Assembly: GCF_032362555.1 (NCBI RefSeq)
Contig: NC_083525.1
Span: 2,341,501 to 2,405,500, forward strand
DNA from: Amyelois transitella
Taxonomy: Eukaryota > Arthropoda > Insecta > Lepidoptera > Pyralidae
Direction: 5' to 3'
Length of the DNA stretch: 64,000 nucleotides
Of this stretch, positions 34,401-43,565 are shown piece after piece. How positions within the stretch are numbered: the stretch's first letter is position 1; every line of letters begins with the position of its first letter. Both the position numbers and the translations under genes were made by a program. The notes below the pieces were generated by a model that worked only from the letters and a program-made list of their open reading frames with translations, searched no databases and had not been told where the DNA came from.

Positions 34401-34898
34401 GATTAAATTTTAAGATTCTTAAGTGCCTTTGTACCTCATAAATTGTATTTTTTTTCTGATTTTCTTTATCTTTTGATGCAATAATGATTGTATCTATCTA
34501 TCTAATTTTAAGAAACAAACAAATCAGTAAATCGCTTGAATTTTAGGAATACCAAAAATTACTTATAAAAACAGTTGCTCGGAAATTGGAATATATACGT
34601 AAATTATTCAGATTTCTATATGATGATGCTATATACAACCCAAGGCTTCGTTCGCGTACGGAACTGGAAAAAAAATAAGTCCGTTATAAAAATAAAAAAA
34701 AAATCACTTACCACTCTTATTACTGGGCGATCCAAAAGCTTCTGGTCCCAACTGAGTTAAATCTATCGTATCACTGTCAAAATTATCAATACTGTTATCA
34801 TCCATTGGAATTAATTCAACCGTATCCACGTCCCCCACTGGCCAAGAATTTGCCGCCAAAAAGCAAGCCAATAATATGGCTCCATGTATTAATTTCAT
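28458..34898 (-). CDS. astacin-family zinc metalloprotease, seven exons, 329 aa
   Basis: Secreted zinc endopeptidase (peptidase family M12A). Exons in gene order: 34898-34712, 33077-32901, 32632-32486, 31389-31234, 29967-29834, 29076-28991, 28560-28458; all junctions are GT..AG and the frame is continuous. Residues 1-18 are a signal peptide (MKLIHGAILLACFLAANS). A propeptide rich in Asp follows, then the mature start region (RNGIRHEAMRWPDGVIPYSL). The zinc site is HELLHAIGFMHEQSRPERD, with three His, the catalytic Glu and the family's GFxHExxRxDRD. The Met-turn is SVMHY with its Tyr. Four Cys fit the two conserved disulfides (MTCLHF, NTGCWSS, SPGCLTK, MYNCKK). No CUB or EGF domains follow; the tail is short and Gln/Asn-rich. 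The substrate is unknown (relatives act in digestion, hatching or seminal fluid). The introns are packed with SINEs. Confidence 0.93.
28734..28980 (-). repeat. SINE-M copy, near full length
   Basis: From 'acatacatacatatagtcac' to 'tgccgggaaccacacggcac'. It lies only 11 bp beyond the 3' boundary of astacin exon 6 (28991), so the exon's donor sequence touches the SINE end. Confidence 0.88.
29150..29343 (-). repeat. tRNA-derived SINE, head truncated
   Basis: Body and tail of the family at 18247 ('acgggacaaattacacagat' ... 'catcacgccttgg'). It is broken before the B box and followed by a 45-bp SINE-M tail piece (29344-29390). Confidence 0.75.
29595..29693 (+). repeat. SINE-M 3' fragment
   Basis: 'ccatacagctgaacatagcc' to 'gggatatagacatgataata'. 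Confidence 0.7.
30002..30393 (-). repeat. LINE tail interrupted by about 180 bp of unrelated sequence
   Basis: 30002-30048 and 30226-30393 together make a 3' tail of the TATG-tailed LINE (minus strand: GRGSRPRRTYHDQIKDVLVK is recognisable at about 30393-30330). 30049-30225 does not belong to it and is not seen elsewhere in the window. Confidence 0.6.
30425..30515 (+). repeat. SINE-M 3' fragment
   Basis: 'gccatacagctgaacgtgac' to 'gcgatatagacgtgattatt'. Confidence 0.7.
30628..30945 (+). repeat. repeat tail with three tandem copies of a 66-bp unit
   Basis: A 5' part ('gacgtccggtgaaaatgctg', 'tagtttcttccgccgcttct') is followed from about 30712 by three tandem units of 'gatgtgacgtcaataagtga' plus 'aataaatctattctattct'. 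One unit with the same 5' part is present at 36850-37285. It looks like a retroelement 3' end with a multiplied terminal unit. Confidence 0.7.
30953..31208 (+). repeat. SINE-M copy, near full length, next to astacin exon 4
   Basis: 'cgtgtggttcccggcact' to the TATG tail. It ends 26 bp from the exon 4 donor side (31234). Confidence 0.88.
31418..31518 (+). repeat. SINE-M 3' fragment with (gt)n
   Basis: 'gccaaatagctgaacgtggc' to 'tatagacgtgattgtgtg' and a (gt)n run at about 31499-31518. It starts about 29 bp from the exon 4 acceptor (31389). Confidence 0.8.
31519..31758 (-). mobile_element. tRNA-derived SINE, near full length
   Basis: On the minus strand: 'acggcctctgtggcgcagcg', a B box 'gggttcgaatcc', the body and an (aataaata) tail. 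Inserted next to a SINE-M fragment in astacin intron 3. Confidence 0.85.
31805..32160 (+). repeat. RTE-like LINE 3' fragment
   Basis: 'gcaaaaactactgaaccgat', 'tacgatgaaatttggtatgt', 'cccgcgggattgattgcacg', 'cggacgaa': wording of RTE-type 3' ends. Confidence 0.6.
32216..32470 (+). repeat. SINE-M copy with 13-bp target-site duplication
   Basis: Complete from 'ggccgtgtggttcccggcac' to the TATG tail. 'tgttcattatcat' stands at 32202-32214 and again at 32471-32483. The right copy overlaps the donor of astacin exon 3 (exon ends at 32486), so the insertion is within about 15 bp of a splice site. Confidence 0.92.
32680..32800 (-). repeat. tRNA-derived SINE, tail half
   Basis: 'tacgggacaaattacactga' to 'atccaagacccaggccaatc'; the head is absent. 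A small SINE-M piece follows at 32820-32855. Confidence 0.7.
33112..33315 (-). repeat. 3' tail of the TATG-tailed LINE
   Basis: 'catacataaatcacgcctct', 'ccacgatctctgcatacttc', 'cctgctttcattcatcctct'. It starts 35 bp from the acceptor of astacin exon 2. Confidence 0.7.
33805..33990 (+). repeat. two repeat fragments in astacin intron 1
   Basis: 33805-33885 is the 'tcctcctggctttagtcccg' family. 33890-33985 is a SINE-M 3' fragment ending in a TATG tail. Confidence 0.7.
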
Positions 34899-35053
34899 GG
34901 CTTACTATTTAAAAATTAAAAATAAATTAAAAGAACGATTCTTTTTTTTTTTAATTCAAAAAGAATGGAAGTATGATAAAGCAAAAGACGCTGGTAAGGT
35001 ACCAGACGTACAGAAGTCTTGAGAAAATGTGAAATGAAAATTCTTGGTGCTTG

Positions 35054-35061
35054 TATTTATA
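35054..35061 (-). promoter_or_regulatory. TATA box of the astacin gene
   Basis: TATAAATA on the minus strand about 156 bp upstream of the astacin start codon, in a TA-rich but repeat-free stretch. This fits a start site near 35025 and a short leader. Confidence 0.5.
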
Positions 35062-35544
35062 TGGTGGTGGACGTGCCATAGGGTAAACACACGGCAAGGT
35101 TCGTTACTCTTCCTGATAAAGGATACGAAAATATGTAAACTAATCGATAAGGCGAGCCTTGTTTTTCCGTTTACATTTCCTATAAAATTTATGTTTATCA
35201 AGTTTCAAGATTGTACATCCGCGTTAACATCGGATATATATACGTTATTTTGATAAGAACAAATAAATCTTTTATGATTTTTACATAAGACATTATAACG
35301 AATAGAAAATGGTTTTCGGGTGAGTACCTACAAATATAGGGACAACTTCCTACTTCTTACCTCTTCGTGGTGTTTGCGTCTTGCGTCTCGCCTCGCCTCG
35401 CTTTTTTATAAACGTCATCTCCATAAATTTAAACTAATTTTAATAATTCAATGTCTAAGCTATGTTACTGCAAATTTTCATGAAAATCCGTTTCATATTT
35501 TTTGTGTGAAAGTGTGACTCACCATATTTATATCATACATCAAT

Positions 35545-35726
35545 ATAGTCACGTCTTTATTACATTGTTTTGTGATAGAATTGAGAATCAAATAGTGACA
35601 GGTTGCTGGCCGATCGCCTACAAGATGGATCCCAGGTTTAAAAGCCTATCCCTCAGTCGCTTTTTATGACATCCGTGGGAAAGATATGGAGTAATTCTAT
35701 TCTAAAGTGCCGGTAACCACACGGCA
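35545..35726 (-). repeat. SINE-M copy, tail shortened
   Basis: 'tagtcacgtctttattacat' to 'gtgccggtaaccacacggca'. About 650 bp upstream of the astacin start. Confidence 0.8.
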
Positions 35727-35883
35727 AGGCGATTTACATCAAAACAATAACTATCAGACGACGTGGACCTTGTATCGGTTGATGCAATATGAGGTAAGCA
35801 AAGCAAACCTTCTTATCACTCCGCTGACCAATCTGTGAGATTTCCTGACTTTTCAAGATTGAAGATAATATTAATTTACATAA

Positions 35884-36590
35884 ATATATAACTATTATTA
35901 TGGTCATACACGGGATGAAAAAAAAATGACAGCATGTAATATTTTGATTGGAGGAGAAAAAGTTGAGCAAGTGAAAGAGTTTGTATATCTAGGATCAAAG
36001 TTTACATCAGATGGCAAGTGTGATAGTGATATTGAAAGGAGAGTGAACGCGGGGAACATGGTGTATTGAGCTTTGCATGCCTTTATGAGCAGTCAGAAAC
36101 TATCCAAAAAGGCTCGACTGGCTGTGCACAGGGGCGTGTTGGTCCCGACATTAATGTACGGGAGTGAAAGTTGGGTATGGCAAAAGAAGCATGAAAGCAG
36201 AATAAATGCAGTGGAAATGAGAGCGTTAAGGAGTATGATTGGTGTGAAATTGAGTGACAGGATAAGGAACAGCGTGATAAGGGAATGTTGTGATGTGAAA
36301 GAAGATGTAGTTACAGGAATAGAAAAGGGTATGTTAAGATGGTTCGGTCATGTGGAGAGGATGAATGAAAGCAGGTTGACTAAGCAGATATACAAGGAGA
36401 GTGTGGAGGGAAAGGTCGGAGTGGGAAGACCTAGACGAACGTATCTTGATCAAATTAAGGACGTCCTGGTAAAGGGTCAGGTCAAAAGTACCCGAAACCG
36501 CCGAGGAAGTATGCAGAGATCGTGGCAAGTGGAAAGAGGTAGTCTCTGCCTACCCCTCCGGGAAAGAGGCGTGATTTTATGTATGTATAC
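35884..36590 (+). mobile_element. 5'-truncated LINE with TATG tail
   Basis: The longest copy here of the LINE family whose 3' tails are scattered through the window. The plus-strand frame begins near 35930 with VEQVKEFVYLGSKFTSDGKC, has an in-frame TGA at 36067-36069, and continues KARLAVHRGVLVPTLMYGSE, then GMLRWFGHVERMNESRL and GRPRRTYLDQIKDVLVKGQ. This is the C-terminal part of an RT-type ORF; the catalytic domain is missing. It ends 'gaaagaggcgtgattttatg' plus tatgtat. The family is not placed with certainty. Confidence 0.75.
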
Positions 36591-36652
36591 ACGTGATAAT
36601 TTTAAAAAAAGCCATTCTTACGTTCGAGACGTGCTCTGGTGAGACCAGATAT

Positions 36653-36850
36653 TTAATACTGGCTCCCGTGGGCACTTCGTAGTAATGAATACCCTCTATG
36701 TTGTTTCAGGTAATATTCTACCCGTGTACTCAATATCATCAAAATCCGTCCAATTTTGCGAGAAAGAGAGACACGTCCTTCCTTACAAACTTTCGTATTT
36801 ATTATATAGTAGGATGAGTTTTTATGAGATTGCGAAGTCATTAAACCATT
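36653..36850. other. sequence between LINE and nested repeat
   Basis: Carries RTE-like words ('tactggctcccgtgggcact', 'tcctaccttacaaactttcg'-type wording at 36775-36800). No gene. Confidence 0.35.
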
Positions 36851-37285
36851 ACAATGTGCATTCGTCCACAAATTAGATAGCAGAGATCCATATTTGTAAA
36901 TTGACATACATACATATGGTCACGTCTATATCCCTTGCGGGGTAGACAGAGCCAACAGTCATAAAAAGACTGAATGGCCACGTTCGGCTATTTGGTTCAG
37001 CTATTAATGATAGAATTGAGATTCAAATAGTGACAGGTTGCTAGCCCATCGCCTAGAAAAGAATCCCAAGTTTGTAAGCCTATCCCTTAGTCGCCTTTTA
37101 CGACATCCAACATCCACATATTGTAAATTGACGTGCGGTGAAAATGCTGCAGTGTAGTTTGTTCCGCCGCTTCTTCTGCACATGCGGTTTGCAAGCGGTA
37201 GTAGGTATAATTAGATTTAAGTTATGTGACGTCAATAAGTGATACCTTGTATGCAATTTTGAAAATAAATCTATTGTATTCTAAT
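36850..37285 (+). repeat. retroelement 3' end with a nested SINE-M copy
   Basis: The outer repeat matches 30628-30790. It is opened by a SINE-M copy in reverse orientation (36906-37116). The target 'catatttgtaaattgac' stands at 36889-36905 and, with one T missing, at 37117-37132: a 16-17 bp target-site duplication. Confidence 0.85.
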
Positions 37286-37619
37286 TAACAAATCAATTAT
37301 CTTAACATTTTCTTTTTAATTAACATGACCCCACGGGTCAACAAACGCGAGTTTTTGTCAACATCGTTCAAGATCATTAACTATTGTGAATTACACAAAA
37401 AGTAATTTTAACTATTATCTATTTACTAAAACAATTATGGGGGTTCATATCTTGGGTAATTAAAAGTTCGCTAAATTACTCCGGTTAGTAACCTAGCAAT
37501 AATGATACAAACAAAATCTAATAAGATGTCTATTTTTTTTTGTTACGGCTAGGAAAATTACACATACTTGGAACTACTATAGAAAATATAAATTGACCCC
37601 ACCTATGTTTGCATTTAAT

Positions 37620-37672
37620 ACATACATAAAATCACGCCTCTTTCCCGGAGGGGTAGGCAGAGACTACCTCTA
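37620..37672 (-). repeat. 3' tail of the TATG-tailed LINE
   Basis: 'acatacataaaatcacgcct' ... 'ggaggggtaggcagagacta'. A very short copy. Confidence 0.65.
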
Positions 37673-37744
37673 ATTAATTTAATTTATTTTTGCATTTAAT
37701 TTTTTAACAAATTTCAATGCATATAAATCCAAATAATATAGGTA

Positions 37745-37975
37745 TTCTTATTCTTCCTGGCTTTAGCCCTGGTTGCATCCTCACCACTCTGGAGAGGACC
37801 CCGGGGTGGTCAGTCAGGTTTTTACTGGAAGCGACTCCCGTCTGACCTCCGCAACCTTTGCAGGGAACCTATAGCGTATTGGATCGATCATGGTTAGACA
37901 TCTCAACTGGATGTCCAGGTTTTCTCCCGATGTTTTCCCTCACCGTAAGAGACATCAGTACCTCTACCCCTTAAT
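37745..37975 (+). repeat. dispersed repeat ('tcctggctttagccctggtt')
   Basis: Best copy of a family also seen at 10605, 33805, 47556-47830 and 54050-54190: 'tcctcaccactctggagagg', 'gcgactcccgtctgacctcc', 'gttttctcccgatgttttcc'. A mobile element of unknown type. Confidence 0.6.
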
Positions 37976-37979
37976 AAAA

Positions 37980-40900
37980 ACGTGATAGTGATGAATGATA
38001 TTTAAATGATATACTTGATCTCTGACGTAATTGCACTGACCTTTATGATACACTAAACTAAGTACATCACCGTAATCGAGCAATGTCTGCACTGTCAACA
38101 AAATTAAGTCCGTTATATTAAAAGGAAGGTAAAATGAAACATAATAAATATGTAATTCTTGTGTATTTCTAACATATTATTACTTTATACACTACGTCAT
38201 TTTATGTACATGAGCATTTTCGCTTCATAATATTACAATTAAAATAAAATTCTCTCTTTATATTTATTTATACACATTTTCATACAGCCTTTATTTAGGC
38301 GACCTTTCAAAACTCTCGCTTCTAAAAGCATGATACATAAAAATACTGCTTCTTTATTTGTTAACATTTAAAATCTCGATCATGGAGCGGGCCTCGTTAC
38401 AAATAGTTTCAAAGAAACATTTTTATACTTAGATTTGAGTTTGGTGAGTAAAATTGTTATAATCGATTTGGCAATGATTACAGGCATGCCAAGGGTCCAA
38501 TTTTCATATTTACATCATTATTAGTTTTATATAGAATGAGAATTTAATCTTTATTGATTGGTTTCTGTATAAAAGCATTTCGCCAGTTTTGGGCCTGAAT
38601 TGATAGATATTCAATAGGAAATTCACAAACTAATAATTTAAAAAAATGTAAAGTGGAGTAGAATAAAATTGATAACAATAATTTTGATAGATTTGTAACA
38701 AGATATTTATGAATAAATAGAATTGTAATGATGTTAATGTGATGATCGTTATTGTTATCATTAATTTCACAAACAAATTTCTTGCCAAAGACAAATTAAC
38801 GAAAAATAAATGCTGTTACTCACTGAAAATCATTGACAAAAGATATTACTTTTGGATACTACTTTAATTTTTTTTTGTTTTGAGTAGTTTTTTGAAGAAT
38901 TATTTGTGTTGAAATTTTTCCTTTTTTTTAATAATTTGAGATTTACAGAAAAATACGTTCTACTTCGAGTAGTTCATTATTCGGTGTTGAACGATTTTAC
39001 ACGCGTCAACAGTTTTAAAAATGGTACTCCATAAGTATGAAATTACTTGCCAGCGTATTACGGCAAGCTACAATAGATCCTAAAACATACAATTAAAGCT
39101 CAATTCACTTTAACTTCTTTTTGTTATCTGCTTCGTACACATCGTGCTTTATTTATTTTGTTACAACATTTTCTCTTTTATTAGTACATATTAATGTTCA
39201 TTTAATTCATTTTTATTACATCATTTTAAAGTACTCTGCATCTTAAGTGTAAAGCCGAAAAATAAAATATAAAATACAAAAAAATATTGTTATTTGATTT
39301 TTAATTAATGTTCATACAAGTTTGTATGGCGATGTTGACCATTCAAACAAGCGTAAGCGTCACTATTTTGTATAGCCTGTCTCATCTTACTAGAAGAGTT
39401 ATTAAGGGACATCGTTATAAAAAAAATCGAATAAAAAAGTTCAAATATACAACGTATTCATATGGACAATTTAATACAAAAGAGGCATTAACAGATTGTT
39501 AGCACTGTATCGGTTATGTGGCCCTAGTACATGAAGCGCAAATAGTAACACATTCTCATGAATTTGACGTCACAGCTAAAACAGCCAGGAAGCATAACCA
39601 TAAAGAGCTAGTTTTATTTAAGATAGCGGGTTAATCTTACTTTTCATCAAATAAAATTACATTTAAAAGGGTCCATGGTTGACCGGCCGTTAAACCTTGG
39701 TGTGGCAAAATACATTTCTTTTAAAATCATCACAAACAGATAGACAGTACAGATTATTAAGATTTTGCGCTATAAAAAATCTTATCAATTATAATCTTCA
39801 ATAGTTAAAGACAGACTAGGGCTAAACACACACTTAAAATACGGTAATTTAAAAAGTAAATAAAATTGATATAGCTAAGTAGGTAGTTAAAAATTGATAT
39901 AAAAGTACCATTGAGCAACGTATTGTTTACTTAATGTTACTCTAATTTCAATTTGGAAAAATTTATTTTACTGTAGAAATTGCTCAAGTAATGCGTAATT
40001 ACGAAGAAAATTTAAAACTGACTGAAAAATATTCAAATGTGTGTATACCCCAGTCCAGTAGGGCTATTCAGGAACTATGGCATATATCTCCTTACTTTTT
40101 TCGGTTCCTACATGGTTCCGACAGCAAAAGATATGCCTTATCTAAGTCCTGAATCACCTGTTTTCAACATCGCAATAGATGATCAACGTTGACAGACAGC
40201 AAAACTTAACAACGTAAAAACAGAGAGCTTAATCATAAACATCCAAATCTACGTTCTATTAAAAAAAAATCGACTATACAGAAATTAATGTAACGCCTGT
40301 TCTTTTTGCGTTAAATAATTTCTATAAAAGTCATAGTCACAAGTTTCATTTCAGCCAAGCTAAACTAGCTATCGAAGTACTAAGACAACATAAACTACTG
40401 ATAGGTAACACTATCATATTATAATTTTTGTATTCGAACACTACAAAATTAACCTACACGCAAATTCAATGTCTACGACCTTAAGAATATAATGTTTTAA
40501 GAAAATATATAAAGAGTTTATTATTTCTGAAAATAACTCTTTTGTAGGCCAGAATTTATTTTTTTCTTCTATAAGTCGGGTGTCTAGCTTGACTGAGTGA
40601 ATTACATGGGTAAAAATTAAGTTTCAAAAAGGTAAAATAGGCACACAGTGAGGACGGCCGCTTGGCCCGTGCCAGCGCTAGAGGCCAGGGGTATTCAAAT
40701 ATGAAATATCAAAATATTGCCGTCTCTTTTTATTGCATAATAAAGATACAAATTGAGCGAGATGCTATCTCTATACATAAAGCACTTTCTGTAACTTATT
40801 GTGGAATTATTATTCTGTTTATTCAACATTACCTATAGGAAGTGACAGTTATGACGTCGTTAATGAAAATGTATATAACCTACCATACCTGGCCTCCTAG

Positions 40901-43565
40901 TGCTTTATGCCAGCTATCACATGAATTTTCATTAATATTGCATTTTACACGTATAAGCCACATATTTTAAATTTATGTTCCTAATCATTATTGACTTTTT
41001 AACACACGTTTGTTAGAATTGACAACACCTATAGATTTTTGTACAGTTTTGTTTTACCTACAAGTAACTAACTGTGAACATCACAGATATATTATAAAAA
41101 AAATAAACTTTTCTCCCGTTTTTTTTTTCTATAGGTACACAACAAGTACACTTCTGCTCTAAGTCTACATTTTCACAGTTGATGGAAAGTGATTTTCAAA
41201 TTAGAACGGCTATTTGTCGTCAGATAAGCCTATATCCATAACATGAACTGTCGAAGAAAAAATATTTAATTACTCTTTTTACTTGAATAAAATTAAAATC
41301 AATAAATTTCTTTTAAAATCACCTTACAATATTTTGGATATCATGAAACGTCATCAGATGGCGCAATTTTTGATTTTATTTTTTCTACCATCAAATCGTA
41401 CTTAATATCGACGAAATTCGACGTATTTTTAAATTAAAGGTATGGCATAGGCTTATCTGCCAAGTATTATTTAAAAAATGAGTTTTGGTAAATCACCAAA
41501 GAATCCCACCAATCATTAATTCCATCTTTTGGCACGTGAAAGCAAAGAGATAATTTATTTATTATACACAATTCTAAGCTTTAACATTATGATATTAAGA
41601 TCGTCAAGATAACAAAGGAATCCGCTCCAATCCATATAGAAATTTCGTCTAAATTTTTGCTCCCTATTACTCCTAAGAATAAATAAAAAATTATAATTAA
41701 ATAAAATTGTCAACATTCACTCCATTCTATAAAATATGCAATTAGATTGCGAAATTGAAATTATTTATATATGTTATTTTTATGCATTTAGCCTTAAGAA
41801 AGTATTCTTGTTAAATTGAAAACATGAAAGCTATTGATGAAATATATATGGGGAACATTCATAATAATTATTTTTGGGAATATGAAATTTACATGTCATA
41901 CTTTGAGGCTGTAAGCGTACTTTTCAACGTCTACGCTCTAGCACGATGCGTCAAACGAATAATTTATTCAGATAGACCACTGATTGGTTTACTTTAAATG
42001 TATTGCACAAAAAATTAAATATATACAAAACACCGACTTAGTCCTTTATATGTCTATCGTAGCTTACGTCATCATTCCCAATTTAAAGAGAATACTTTGT
42101 AATTGTTAATTAAAAAAATAAATATGTATTTACTGACACTTTTTGTCCATGAATGTTAGGCATCACATGTCACTTCGCAAGCACTCCTTTTATAAAAGTG
42201 ACCATAAGAAGATGTGCATTTTTAATACATTTTAACAGACGCGATCTTCACTTCAGATGCGTTACGTTAGTCTCTATTCACACTTAGTTTTACTGTAATC
42301 TCTAAGAACTTACCGACGTACTGTGGACAAATAACTTTGTATAGAAATGGATGGACCTATTGTCATTACGCAACTTGTCATTGACATTTCCCGATTCGCG
42401 GCGCAAGTGTTCGAATACGCTACCAGAGGTCATTAATATTGCGCAAGTTATCAAACATGTAGCCATCTCTTTCTAGAGAATATAAGTGTGAATGAGACTC
42501 ATATACGACCGATGCAGACCTTTTGACCGGTGTTCACGGAATGATTGCAGTCACATCCGGGTGAGGTAGCAAACGCACAGATATTTGTATGGATGTGAAA
42601 ATAGAATAGACGCATATTTGTTTATCGATATATTGATGTCCTAGACAATGTACTTATAAAATAAGGCATAAAAGTTAAAAAAAAAAACAACTAATCGTAA
42701 AAATAAAATTACTTACGTCTTACATTTTAATATGTCTATTTTTTTACAATTATATTATAATAGATTTTGCAAATTTATCTGAATTTTCAAGAATATGGTT
42801 TTCAATTACTGACAATGTAGACTGAAACAAGATATAATTCGTTTTATGTCTGTTAAAAAACGTACACAAATGTAGTTTATTGTGTTTTTTTTATTAACTC
42901 ATTCACCGCTTAATACGTACCTACAGTGATTTAATTGGTACTAATGATTTATCATAAGAATTCAATATATATCGATAAACAAAACCGTGCCAATACAGAG
43001 TAACATTGTAAGTATTCAAACAGTTCAACCATTATTCGCAGTCTGAATTATTGCTAAAAAAATATTGGCAGTACATATTATAAGTTCCTAACCACGTAGA
43101 TAAACGCAGGCACTGTCGGATAATTCCAACGTAAAAGAGCATCCAAATTATAATTCAGAATCACTATTTTAATTTCACTATATCAGTTAATGGTTAACTC
43201 ACGCGAATCGGTCGAGTGAGTTGATCTTTAACAAATATTATGAAGGTCTTAATATTAACTGAAACTATTTTGAAGGTAAGTTACAACATTTGACCTGAAC
43301 ATTTTCTTCATACAGCTAATTGAAAACCTCTCCTTGTTTTATCTTCTCAATGCTTCGTCACCTCCACGTGGCCATTCCGAACTTCGCAGACTGTCTATCT
43401 CCTGAACCAACCCTAACGAGACTCTGTCTACTCCGTCAGGGTGACTTTCACGACGGACCCTCAAAATAGTATCATCAACATACACTGTTTTCACATGACT
43501 TTCAATCACTTTCAAGTCTCAAGTACCAGGCGCCTATAAGACGCCAGGAGTTTGACACGGGCGGA
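37980..43565. other. repeat-poor AT-rich block downstream of Mnt
   Basis: No exon, SINE-M, tRNA-SINE or LINE tail is seen in about 5.6 kb, unlike the rest of the window. It follows the Mnt stop codon on the Mnt sense strand, so part of it is probably the Mnt 3' UTR; many AATAAA options exist. A GC-richer spot lies at 40650-40690. An imperfect inverted pair around 'ctagaggccagg' (40680) and 'ggcctcctag' (40888-40898) is the only structure I noticed. Confidence 0.4.

Noticed and set aside
40670-40910. Imperfect inverted pair around 'ggccagg'
   Set aside because: Only about 12 matching bases with indels; too weak to call a MITE without other copies.
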